From Bacteroides zhangwenhongii (GTDB taxonomy: Bacteria; Bacteroidota; Bacteroidia; Bacteroidales; Bacteroidaceae), in NCBI RefSeq assembly GCF_009193325.2, contig NZ_CP059856.1, positions 4,402,001 through 4,466,000 of the forward strand: DNA of 64,000 bases. Direction: 5' to 3'. The notes under the pieces are model-generated. The model was given only the letters and a program-made list of their open reading frames with translations. It did not search any database and was not told where the DNA came from. Within the stretch, counting starts at the first letter, position 1. Every line of letters begins with the position of its first letter. Both the position numbers and the translations under genes were made by a program. Positions 28,497 to 37,012 of the stretch are shown here, piece after piece.

Positions 28497-28504
28497 TAGC
28501 TGCA

Positions 28505-30961
28505 ATGAAAAAGTATGTAGATGTCATATTACCGCTTCCGCTTCCGAAGAGTTTTACTTACTCTTTGCCGGATGAATGTGCGGAAGATGTGAAGATAGGC
28601 TGCCGTGTGGTAGTTCCTTTCGGGCGGAAGAAGTTTTATACGGCTATCGTCCTTAACGTTCATTATTGTGCTCCAACGGAGTACGAAGTGAAAGATATAT
28701 CTGCATTGCTAGATGCTTCTCCCATTCTGTTACCCGCTCAATTCAAATTTTGGGAGTGGATAGCTGATTATTATCTCTGTACACAAGGCGATGTCTATAA
28801 AGCGGCACTTCCCTCCGGTCTGAAACTGGAGAGTGAAACTATTGTTGAATATAATCCTGATTTTGAAGCGGATGCGCCATTGCCGGAACGTGAGCAACGC
28901 ATTTTGGATTTACTTGCCGTAGATTCGCAACAGTGCGTCACTAAACTGGAGAAGGACAGTGGTATCAAAAATATTCTTACGGTCATCAAGTCTCTGCTCG
29001 ATAAAGAAGCGATTTTCGTAAAGGAGGAGTTGAGGCGTACTTATAAACCTAAAACAGAGGCACGGGTTCGGCTTGCGGGTACAGCGGATGAAAAGCGGCT
29101 TCATATCCTGTTTGATATTCTGTCTCGTGCTCCGAAGCAGTTGGCATTACTCATGAAGTATGTGGAGTGTTCCGGTGTTTTAGGAGCGGGAACTCCGAAA
29201 GAAGTCTCCAAGAAAGAACTGTTGCAACGGGCTAATGTGGCCCCTTCTGTATTGAATGGATTGGTGGATAAGAAGATTTTTGAAATCTACTACCATGAAA
29301 TCGGGCGGTTGGATAAGCAGGAGAAGGAGATTGTCGAATTAAATCCTTTGAATGAGTTTCAACAGCGTGCATTTGATGAAGTCGTGCAGTCTTTTCAGGA
29401 GAAAAATGTCTGTCTGCTTCATGGGGTAACGTCCAGTGGTAAGACTGAAATTTATATCCATCTGATAGAAGAAGTGATTCGTCAGGGAAAGCAGGTGTTA
29501 TATTTGTTGCCGGAAATTGCATTGACCACTCAAATTACGGAGCGTTTGCAACGGGTCTTCGGTGCTCGTCTGGGTATCTATCATTCTAAGTTCCCCGATG
29601 CCGAACGGGTTGAAATATGGCGGAAGCAACTGGGAGAGAACGGGTATGATATTATTCTGGGTGTTCGTTCTTCTATTTTCCTGCCTTTCCGAAATCTGGG
29701 ATTGGTGATTGTGGACGAAGAGCACGAAAATACGTATAAGCAACAAGATCCCGCTCCCCGCTATCATGCGCGTAGCGCGGCTATTGTATTGGCTGCCATG
29801 TACGGAGCTAAAACTTTGTTGGGTACGGCTACTCCCTCTATCGAGTCATGGCAGAATGCAAGAGAGGGAAAATATGGTTTCGTACAACTGAAAGAACGAT
29901 ATAAAGAAATCCAGTTGCCGGAGATTATTCCGGTGGATATCAAGGAACTGCATCGTAAAAAGCGGATGGTCGGACAATTCTCGCCACTCCTGATACAATA
30001 TATGAAAGAGGCTTTGGAACAGAAGGAACAAGTGATTCTTTTTCAGAACCGTCGTGGGTTTGCTCCGATGGTGGAGTGTCGTACCTGCGGTTGGGTGCCT
30101 AAGTGTAAGAATTGCGACGTAAGCCTTACCTATCATAAAGGAATTAATCAATTAACCTGTCACTACTGCGGTTATACGTATCAACTGCCGAAATCCTGTC
30201 CTGCCTGCGAGGGAACAGAACTGGTGAACCGTGGTTTCGGTACGGAAAAGATTGAAGATGACATCAAAATCCTTTTCCCGGAAGCTGCCGTAGCCCGGAT
30301 GGACTTGGATACTACACGTACCCGCTCAGCTTATGAGAAGATTATTGCAGACTTTGAGCAGGGAAAGACGGACATATTGATTGGTACGCAAATGGTATCA
30401 AAAGGATTGGATTTCGATCATGTAAGTATAGTAGGTATATTGAATGCCGATACCATGTTGAATTATCCCGATTTCCGTTCCTATGAACGTGCTTTTCAGT
30501 TGATGGCACAAGTAGCGGGACGTGCCGGACGTAAGAACAAACGCGGACGGGTGGTATTGCAAACCAAGAGTATCGATCATCCTATCATTCATCAGGTCAT
30601 TGCCAATGATTATGAAGATATGGTAGGCGGACAATTGGTGGAACGTCAGATGTTCCATTATCCTCCTTATTACCGGCTGGTATATGTTTATCTGAAAAAT
30701 CATAATGAAGCGTTGCTGGATCAGATGGCGGCAGTGATGGCGGATAAGTTGCGGGCTGTATTTGGCAATCGGGTATTAGGCCCGGATAAACCTCCTGTTG
30801 CCCGTATCCAGACTTTATTTATCAAGAAGATCGTCGTCAAGATTGAGCAGAATGCCCCGATGGGACGTGCACGGGAATTGTTGTTACGTATCCAGCGCGA
30901 GATGTTGGCGGACGAACGCTATAAATCTTTGATTGTGTATTATGATGTAGACCCTATGTAA
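28505..30961 (+). CDS. priA: Primosomal protein N' (replication restart helicase)
   Basis: 818 residues from the ATG at 28505, chosen because the promoter overlaps the longer alternative. N-terminal 3'-DNA-binding domain (YVDVILPLPLPKSFTYSLP), helicase core with Walker A GVTSSGKTE, Walker B DEEH in IVDEEHENTYKQQ, and the zinc-binding region CRTCGWVPKCKNCD…CHYCGY…CPACEG between the helicase lobes. QVAGRAGR is motif VI. It reloads the replisome at stalled forks. The stop overlaps the next start in TAATG, so the phosphatase gene is coupled to it. Confidence 0.97.
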   Translation: MKKYVDVILPLPLPKSFTYSLPDECAEDVKIGCRVVVPFGRKKFYTAIVLNVHYCAPTEYEVKDISALLDASPILLPAQFKFWEWIADYYLCTQGDVYKAALPSGLKLESETIVEYNPDFEADAPLPEREQRILDLLAVDSQQCVTKLEKDSGIKNILTVIKSLLDKEAIFVKEELRRTYKPKTEARVRLAGTADEKRLHILFDILSRAPKQLALLMKYVECSGVLGAGTPKEVSKKELLQRANVAPSVLNGLVDKKIFEIYYHEIGRLDKQEKEIVELNPLNEFQQRAFDEVVQSFQEKNVCLLHGVTSSGKTEIYIHLIEEVIRQGKQVLYLLPEIALTTQITERLQRVFGARLGIYHSKFPDAERVEIWRKQLGENGYDIILGVRSSIFLPFRNLGLVIVDEEHENTYKQQDPAPRYHARSAAIVLAAMYGAKTLLGTATPSIESWQNAREGKYGFVQLKERYKEIQLPEIIPVDIKELHRKKRMVGQFSPLLIQYMKEALEQKEQVILFQNRRGFAPMVECRTCGWVPKCKNCDVSLTYHKGINQLTCHYCGYTYQLPKSCPACEGTELVNRGFGTEKIEDDIKILFPEAAVARMDLDTTRTRSAYEKIIADFEQGKTDILIGTQMVSKGLDFDHVSIVGILNADTMLNYPDFRSYERAFQLMAQVAGRAGRKNKRGRVVLQTKSIDHPIIHQVIANDYEDMVGGQLVERQMFHYPPYYRLVYVYLKNHNEALLDQMAAVMADKLRAVFGNRVLGPDKPPVARIQTLFIKKIVVKIEQNAPMGRARELLLRIQREMLADERYKSLIVYYDVDPM

Positions 30962-31437
30962 TGAAAATGAAGAAAATATTATTTGTCTGTTTAGGAAATA
31001 TTTGCCGTAGTTCTACGGCTGAAGGTGTAATGCTTCATTTGATAAAAGAAGCAGGACTGGAGAAAGAGTTTGTGATAGATTCTGCCGGAATCTTGTCTTA
31101 TCATCAGGGTGAATTACCGGATAGTCGGATGCGTGCTCACGCGGCTCGTCGCGGTTATCAATTGGTACATCGTTCGCGTCCTGTCCGTACGGAAGATTTT
31201 TATAATTTTGATCTGATAATCGGTATGGACGACCGGAACATAGATGATCTGAAAGACAAAGCTCCTTCTCCGGAAGAATGGAAGAAGATTCATCGTATGA
31301 CGGAGTACTGTACTCGTATCCCGGCAGATCATGTCCCCGACCCCTATTATGGAGGGGCTGAGGGCTTTGAATATGTGCTTGACATACTTGAAGACGCTTG
31401 TGCGGGGCTGCTTACTTCTTTAACTCAGGATAACTGA
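30961..31437 (+). CDS. Low-molecular-weight protein-tyrosine phosphatase
   Basis: 158 residues. The P-loop CLGNICRSS with nucleophile C10 and R16 and the late acid loop VPDPYYGG are complete, so it should be active on phosphotyrosine proteins or small phosphoesters in the cytoplasm. The start at 30961 overlaps the priA stop by one base; the internal ATG at 30967 is an alternative. Its 3' end overlaps the convergent 7TM-HD gene by 26 bases. Bacterial members often regulate capsule or exopolysaccharide kinases, but no such gene is nearby. Confidence 0.94.
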   Translation: MKMKKILFVCLGNICRSSTAEGVMLHLIKEAGLEKEFVIDSAGILSYHQGELPDSRMRAHAARRGYQLVHRSRPVRTEDFYNFDLIIGMDDRNIDDLKDKAPSPEEWKKIHRMTEYCTRIPADHVPDPYYGGAEGFEYVLDILEDACAGLLTSLTQDN

Positions 31438-33484
31438 TCCGGGTGTGATAAGCAATCTTTAGTTTTTCTTTGAATACAGCTTTCACAGTGGCTATATCCT
31501 TGAAAGTGATAGGACATTCTTTAAAGTAACCTTCAGTGACTTGGGAATCGATAATCTTGTCGACCAGGTTACTGATTGTCTCCTCTGTATATTCCGGAAG
31601 ACTACGTGATGCGGCTTCTACAGCGTCTGCCATCATCAGGATGGCTTGCTCTTTGGTGAACGGATTCGGACCGGGATAGGTGAACAGTTCTTCATTCGGT
31701 TCTTCGTCCGGGTGCTCGTTCTTCCAGGAAATATAGAAATATTTTGTTTTTCCCCGTCCATGGTGAGTACTGATAAAGTCCTTAATAACCTTAGGCAGAT
31801 TATGTTTGTCGGCAAGTTTCAATCCATCTGTCACGTGACTGATGACTACTTGTGCACTTTGTTCATAACCTAGATTTTTATGCGGGTTGACTCCTCCTGA
31901 TTGATTTTCGGTGAAGAAAGCCGGATTCTCCATTTTCCCGATATCATGATACAAAGCTCCGGTACGCACCAACTGACTTTTGGCGCCGATACGGATAGCT
32001 GCTTCCGCTGCTAGATTGGCTACCTGCATGGAGTGTTGGAATGTTCCGGGCACAGTCTCGGACATTTGACGCAGTAAGTCGTTATTAATGTTTGAAAGCT
32101 CTACCAAAGTAACGTTGGAAGTAAATCCGAACGTCTTTTCCAATAGGAATAATAATGGATAGGCGAACAGCAATAAAATTCCGTTGATAAAGAAATAGGT
32201 ATACATCCGTATATTCAACTTCGAGAAATCGTTGGCAAGTCCGTTTTCTGTCATCAGTTCAAAAGAGAAATAAACAGCGGCGTAGGTCAGTATGACTAAT
32301 AATGCCGTTCGGAAAAGCTGTGATCTCTGTGACAGTTCTCTCAAACTGAATATCGCAACCATACCGGCAGCTAGCTGAGTGAGAATGAATTCATGTGGAA
32401 AGCGTAGTGATATGGAACAGATTAATATTGTGATGACATGAGTCAGAAACGCAGTTCTCGAATCAAGGAACACACGGATAATAATAGGTAGCATTGCATA
32501 CGGAATGATATACACATTGAATAGGTTATGTGTCATCATAAAAGCCGTAACAATACTATAAAATACAATCAATGTAAAGAGTAGTGACAGACTGCCCTTT
32601 CGCTGATAATAATCTTTTCGGAACAAATCAAGATAGAGCATAAAGCAAAGCATTAACATGCCGACAAACAGAATTTGTCCTCCAAGAATCAGACGGCTTT
32701 GTCCCATGGATTCGTTTCGCTTGATGGACTCTTTGCGCAGGGATTCCAAAATATTATAAGTTTCCGGACTGATGATCTCGCCCCGATCGATAATTTTCTG
32801 ACCACTTACAACCAAGCCGTTTGCCCAAGAATAGTTGTTCAGTACCTCCTCTTTGGCTGTCTGAGTCCGTTGTTCGTCAAAAGTGAGGTTCGGGCTGATA
32901 TATTCATTCAGCGAACACTGCCGTAGAATTTCCCTGTTGAAGTGAACGGAGTCTGCCGTAAGTAAATATTCGTATGCCTTCTTTACCGTGTAAATTCCTT
33001 CGATGGGGTGCGAATTGGCCAACTTGTCATCTATTACCATGATGGCGGATGTGCTATCTTTGTAAAGTTGCTGTATAGCTTCGGTAGATACAATGCCCGC
33101 CTGATAAATCTCTTTCAGCGTACGTTCGATGTAGCGTAAATAATCTGTAGAAGGAAGAATCCCTTTCAGGTTCGTATGATAGTTCTCTTTCAGTTTGGCT
33201 ATCGCCTCCTTCTCGACTTTCTTGTCGAGTTCATAATAGGGCTGGAAGAGAGCCATCAGGCTGTCTTGCTCTCGTTTCACTATCGCTTCATCTTTATAAA
33301 TAGGAAAATCGAAAGTTGCGATTAACTGTCCGTATTTCCAAGGCTTGTTTATATCAAACTGATAGTTGAACTTGCCGTCGCGCGGTAGGAAATAGACAAT
33401 CAATGCCACAGTACCTATGAATAGCAGCGATTTATATAACAAATCTTTCCATGAAAAGCTCTTTTTTTTCTTCAAATGTTCCAT
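31412..33484 (-). CDS. 7TM-HD family phosphohydrolase (PgpH-like c-di-AMP phosphodiesterase)
   Basis: 690 residues from the ATG at 33484, chosen over the one at 33523 because it begins with the basic MEHLKKKKSFSWKDLLYKS leader before the first membrane helix. An extracytoplasmic 7TM-HDED domain (about 40-270) is followed by seven membrane helices and a C-terminal HD domain with H in QHSMQVANLAAEAA and HDIGK. The known PgpH proteins hydrolyse cyclic di-AMP at the inner membrane. It converges on, and slightly overlaps, the phosphatase gene. Confidence 0.9.
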   Translation of the reverse strand: MEHLKKKKSFSWKDLLYKSLLFIGTVALIVYFLPRDGKFNYQFDINKPWKYGQLIATFDFPIYKDEAIVKREQDSLMALFQPYYELDKKVEKEAIAKLKENYHTNLKGILPSTDYLRYIERTLKEIYQAGIVSTEAIQQLYKDSTSAIMVIDDKLANSHPIEGIYTVKKAYEYLLTADSVHFNREILRQCSLNEYISPNLTFDEQRTQTAKEEVLNNYSWANGLVVSGQKIIDRGEIISPETYNILESLRKESIKRNESMGQSRLILGGQILFVGMLMLCFMLYLDLFRKDYYQRKGSLSLLFTLIVFYSIVTAFMMTHNLFNVYIIPYAMLPIIIRVFLDSRTAFLTHVITILICSISLRFPHEFILTQLAAGMVAIFSLRELSQRSQLFRTALLVILTYAAVYFSFELMTENGLANDFSKLNIRMYTYFFINGILLLFAYPLLFLLEKTFGFTSNVTLVELSNINNDLLRQMSETVPGTFQHSMQVANLAAEAAIRIGAKSQLVRTGALYHDIGKMENPAFFTENQSGGVNPHKNLGYEQSAQVVISHVTDGLKLADKHNLPKVIKDFISTHHGRGKTKYFYISWKNEHPDEEPNEELFTYPGPNPFTKEQAILMMADAVEAASRSLPEYTEETISNLVDKIIDSQVTEGYFKECPITFKDIATVKAVFKEKLKIAYHTRISYPELKK

Positions 33485-33542
33485 ATCCACTGAAATTTTT
33501 GCGAAAAGTACAAAAAAAAACAATAGTGTGGAAAAAAAGGTT

Positions 33543-33550
33543 TAATTTTG
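33543..33550 (+). promoter_or_regulatory. -7 box for gltX
   Basis: TAATTTTG 28 bases before the ATG at 33579. No convincing -33 box in the A-rich sequence upstream. Confidence 0.55.
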
Positions 33551-33578
33551 CCGCGATTTACCTATACTAACCCAAATT

Positions 33579-35096
33579 ATGGCAGAAAGAAAAGTAAGAG
33601 TTCGTTTTGCTCCGAGTCCTACGGGAGCATTGCACATTGGTGGTGTGCGTACAGCTTTGTATAATTATCTATTTGCGCGTCAACACGGCGGAGACTTAAT
33701 ATTTCGTATTGAGGATACTGATTCTCACCGGTTTGTTCCGGGAGCGGAAGAGTATATCCTCGAATCTTTCAAATGGCTGGGTATCCACTTTGATGAAGGA
33801 GTGAGTTTCGGTGGCGAACACGGTCCTTACCGTCAGTCGGAGCGTCGCGATATCTATAAAAAATATGTGCAGGTTCTGTTGGAGAACGGAAAAGCATACA
33901 TTGCTTTTGATACTCCGGAGGAATTGGATGCCAAACGTGCGGAAATTGCGAACTTCCAGTACGATGCGTCTACGCGCGGCATGATGCGCAATTCATTGAC
34001 AATGTTGAAAGAAGAAGTAGATGCGCTGATTGCAGAAGGCAAGCAGTATGTTGTCCGTTTCAAGATAGAGCCGAATGAAGATATTCGTGTGAACGACTTG
34101 ATTCGTGGAGAAGTTATCATCAATTCATCCATTCTTGATGATAAGGTCCTTTACAAATCGGCTGATGAACTGCCTACTTATCATTTGGCGAATATCGTTG
34201 ACGACCATTTGATGGAAGTTTCTCATGTGATCCGTGGTGAGGAATGGCTGCCTTCCGCACCATTGCATGTGTTGTTGTATCGTGCTTTCGGCTGGGAAGA
34301 TACAATGCCGGAATTTGCTCACCTGCCTTTGTTGTTGAAACCGGAAGGAAATGGAAAATTGAGCAAACGTGACGGTGACCGTTTGGGATTCCCTGTGTTC
34401 CCGTTAGAATGGCACGATCCGAAATCCGGAGAAATATCTTCGGGCTACCGTGAGTCCGGTTATTTGCCGGAAGCGGTAATCAACTTCCTTGCCTTGTTGG
34501 GTTGGAATCCGGGTAACGATCAGGAAGTAATGTCGATGGAGGAACTGATAAAGCTGTTTGATCTTCATCGTTGCAGCAAGTCGGGAGCCAAATTTGATTA
34601 TAAAAAAGGTATATGGTTCAACCATCAATATATACAGCAGAAACCTAATGAAGAAATTGCGGGACTGTTCTTGCCATTTTTGAAAGAACAAGGCGTGGAA
34701 GTTCCTTTCGAAAAGGTGGTGACAGTGGTTGGCATGATGAAAGACCGTGTCAGTTTCATTAAAGAATTATGGGGTGTATGTAGCTTCTTCTTCGTAGCCC
34801 CTACCGAATATGATGAAAAGACGGTGAAGAAACGCTGGAAAGAGGATTCTGCAAAATGTATGACTGAACTGGCGGAAGTCATTGCCGGTATCGAGGACTT
34901 CAGTATCGAAGGACAGGAGAAAGTCGTTATGGACTGGATTGCAGAGAAAGGTTACCATACAGGTAATATCATGAATGCCTTCCGTCTGACATTGGTGGGC
35001 GAAGGAAAAGGCCCGCATATGTTCGATATTTCCTGGGTATTGGGTAAAGAAGAAACAATAGCTCGTATCAAACGTGCGGTTGAGGTTTTGAAGTAA
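33579..35096 (+). CDS. gltX: Glutamyl-tRNA synthetase
   Basis: 505 residues, a class I synthetase. The HIGH motif is in [20 protein letters not shown] and the KMSKS-type loop is [14 protein letters not shown] and [11 protein letters not shown] also fit the family. It charges tRNA-Glu in the cytoplasm. Its own promoter is at 33543. waaA follows after 13 bases, so both are probably one transcript; the terminator comes at 36341-36393. Bacteroides encodes a separate glutaminyl enzyme, so this is likely the discriminating type, though that is inference. Confidence 0.97.
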   Translation: MAERKVRVRFAPSPTGALHIGGVRTALYNYLFARQHGGDLIFRIEDTDSHRFVPGAEEYILESFKWLGIHFDEGVSFGGEHGPYRQSERRDIYKKYVQVLLENGKAYIAFDTPEELDAKRAEIANFQYDASTRGMMRNSLTMLKEEVDALIAEGKQYVVRFKIEPNEDIRVNDLIRGEVIINSSILDDKVLYKSADELPTYHLANIVDDHLMEVSHVIRGEEWLPSAPLHVLLYRAFGWEDTMPEFAHLPLLLKPEGNGKLSKRDGDRLGFPVFPLEWHDPKSGEISSGYRESGYLPEAVINFLALLGWNPGNDQEVMSMEELIKLFDLHRCSKSGAKFDYKKGIWFNHQYIQQKPNEEIAGLFLPFLKEQGVEVPFEKVVTVVGMMKDRVSFIKELWGVCSFFFVAPTEYDEKTVKKRWKEDSAKCMTELAEVIAGIEDFSIEGQEKVVMDWIAEKGYHTGNIMNAFRLTLVGEGKGPHMFDISWVLGKEETIARIKRAVEVLK

Positions 35097-35109
35097 TCGA
35101 CATAGTGCT

Positions 35110-36333
35110 ATGCTTTACAACCTGGCAATAGTCATTTATGACTTTATCGTTCATTTGGCCGCACCGTTCAGTCGCAAGCCCCGTAAGATGATGAAGGGGC
35201 ATTGGGTGGTGTACGAACTTTTGCGCCAGCAGGTGGAAAAGGGGGAACAGTATATCTGGTTCCACGCCGCTTCATTGGGAGAATTTGAGCAGGGGCGTCC
35301 GTTGATAGAAATGATTCGGGCAAAATATCCTGCTTATAAGATATTGCTGACTTTCTTTTCTCCTTCGGGCTATGAGGTGCGCAAGCATTATCGGGGAGCG
35401 GATATTGTCTGCTACCTGCCGTTTGATAAACCCCGGAATGTGAGGAAGTTCCTTGATATCACTAATCCGTGTATGGCGTTCTTTATCAAATATGAGTTTT
35501 GGAAGAATTATCTGGATGAGCTTCACAAGCGCCGGATTCCGGTATATAGTGTGTCGTCTATTTTCCGTCGTGACCAAGTGTTTTTTAAATGGTATGGCGG
35601 TACCTATCGCAATGTCCTGAAAGATTTCGACCATCTGTTTGTGCAAAACGAGGCTTCCAAACGTTATTTGTCGAAGATTGGCATTCTCCGTGTAACAGTG
35701 GTGGGAGATACCCGTTTCGACAGGGTACTGCAAATACGTGAGGAGGCGAAAGACCTTCCGCTGGTGGAGAAGTTCAAAGGAAACAATGCTTTCACTTTTG
35801 TTGCCGGCAGTTCGTGGGGACCGGATGAAGATCTGTTTCTCGAATATTTCAATAATCATCCGGAAATGAAACTGATTATCGCTCCGCATGTGATTGACGA
35901 GAATCATCTGGTGGAGATTATTGGTAAGTTGAAACGTCCGTATGTGCGCTATACTCGTGCCGATGAAAAAAATGTATTGAAAGCGGATTGTCTGATTATC
36001 GATTGCTTCGGCTTACTGTCTTCCATCTACCGCTACGGAGAGATTGCTTATATTGGTGGCGGTTTTGGTGTTGGTATTCATAATACGCTGGAAGCTGCCG
36101 TGTATGGTATCCCTGTCATTTTCGGACCGAAGTATCAGAAATTTATGGAAGCCGTGCAACTGCTGGAAGCGAAAGGTGCTTACTCCATCAAGGATTACGA
36201 AGAACTGAAAAGCCTGTTAGACCGTTTCCAGACAGACAAGGACTTTTTAGACGAGACGGGAAAGAATGCCGGATATTATGTGACCAGTAAGTCCGGTGCG
36301 ACGGAAAAAATCATGAATATGATTAATTTTTGA
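35110..36333 (+). CDS. waaA: 3-deoxy-D-manno-octulosonic acid (Kdo) transferase
   Basis: 407 residues with an N-terminal membrane anchor and a GT30-type GT-B fold. Typical segments are WFHAASLGEFEQGRPLIEMIRAKYPAYKILLTFFSPSGYEV, the nucleotide-binding VAGSSWGPDED, IIAPHVIDENHL and the late GGGFGVGIHNTLEAAVYGIPVIFGP. It adds Kdo to lipid A precursor on the inner face of the inner membrane. It follows gltX with a 13-base gap. Confidence 0.95.
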   Translation: MLYNLAIVIYDFIVHLAAPFSRKPRKMMKGHWVVYELLRQQVEKGEQYIWFHAASLGEFEQGRPLIEMIRAKYPAYKILLTFFSPSGYEVRKHYRGADIVCYLPFDKPRNVRKFLDITNPCMAFFIKYEFWKNYLDELHKRRIPVYSVSSIFRRDQVFFKWYGGTYRNVLKDFDHLFVQNEASKRYLSKIGILRVTVVGDTRFDRVLQIREEAKDLPLVEKFKGNNAFTFVAGSSWGPDEDLFLEYFNNHPEMKLIIAPHVIDENHLVEIIGKLKRPYVRYTRADEKNVLKADCLIIDCFGLLSSIYRYGEIAYIGGGFGVGIHNTLEAAVYGIPVIFGPKYQKFMEAVQLLEAKGAYSIKDYEELKSLLDRFQTDKDFLDETGKNAGYYVTSKSGATEKIMNMINF

Positions 36334-36340
36334 TGTTTCT

Positions 36341-36393
36341 ATAAAAAGATAGCGGGAAACTCTTTCCGAAAAGAGTCTCCCGCTATCTTTTTA
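36341..36393. terminator. Bidirectional terminator between waaA and the gamma carbonic anhydrase
   Basis: A near-perfect stem of about 21 bp, ATAAAAAGATAGCGGGA…CTC paired with GAG…TCCCGCTATCTTTTTAT. A- and T-runs on both sides let it act on both converging transcripts. Confidence 0.9.
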
Positions 36394-36414
36394 TAAGTCA
36401 TCTGTGAAACTGAC

Positions 36415-36933
36415 TTATTCTTCTTTATACCATTGCGAATACATCAAATAATTGTGGGCAATCTTCTCGTTCAATTCCTTTGCCTGCTCCGGGTCTACTT
36501 TCTTGATGAACTTGGCAGGTACGCCGCCCCAGATGCTTCCGGGTTCAATCACGGTATTGCTTAATACCAGCGATCCGGCTGCTACGATTGCTCCTTCACC
36601 CACTACGGCATGATCTAAAATAGTAGAGCCCATGCCGATTAATGCATAATCTTTGATGGTCGCTCCGTGAATGGTAACATTATGTCCCACAGAAACATGG
36701 TCGCCAATTTCAATAGTCGATTTCTGGTATAATGTATGCAAGACACTTCCGTCTTGGATGTTAACGCCATTACCGATTCGTATAGAGTTGACATCTCCCC
36801 GTAGCACGGTACTGAACCAGACGCTACAGTCATTTCCTATCTTTACATCTCCTATAATAGTTGCATTGTCTGCGAGAAAACAGTTTTCTCCGATTTCGGG
36901 AGTGAATCCGCGTACTGATTTTATTAAAGCCAT
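36415..36933 (-). CDS. Gamma-carbonic anhydrase family hexapeptide-repeat protein
   Basis: 172 residues made almost wholly of left-handed beta-helix hexapeptide repeats (NCFLADNATIIGDVKIGNDCSVWFSTVLRGDV…). The metal-binding histidines fit HTLYQKS, VSVGHNVTIHGA. Related proteins (YrdA, PaaY, Cam) bind zinc or other metals; many have weak or no carbonic anhydrase activity, so function is uncertain. It lies after the aminopeptidase gene on the same strand, 79 bases away, with a palindrome between them. Confidence 0.9.
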   Translation of the reverse strand: MALIKSVRGFTPEIGENCFLADNATIIGDVKIGNDCSVWFSTVLRGDVNSIRIGNGVNIQDGSVLHTLYQKSTIEIGDHVSVGHNVTIHGATIKDYALIGMGSTILDHAVVGEGAIVAAGSLVLSNTVIEPGSIWGGVPAKFIKKVDPEQAKELNEKIAHNYLMYSQWYKEE

Positions 36934-36980
36934 GGGATTTGTTTGATTTAATAATGTTTTTAGTTGATACTATGTTATGT

Positions 36981-37004
36981 TGTCCGACACCCGGGTGTCA
37001 GACA
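36981..37004. promoter_or_regulatory. 24-bp palindrome with GACACCCGGGTGTC core
   Basis: The 14-bp core is a perfect palindrome, extended by TGTC/GACA on both sides with one mismatch pair. It lies in the spacer between the aminopeptidase stop and the gamma carbonic anhydrase start. No T-run follows, so an operator is more likely than a terminator. Confidence 0.5.
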
Positions 37005-37012
37005 TCTTATCT

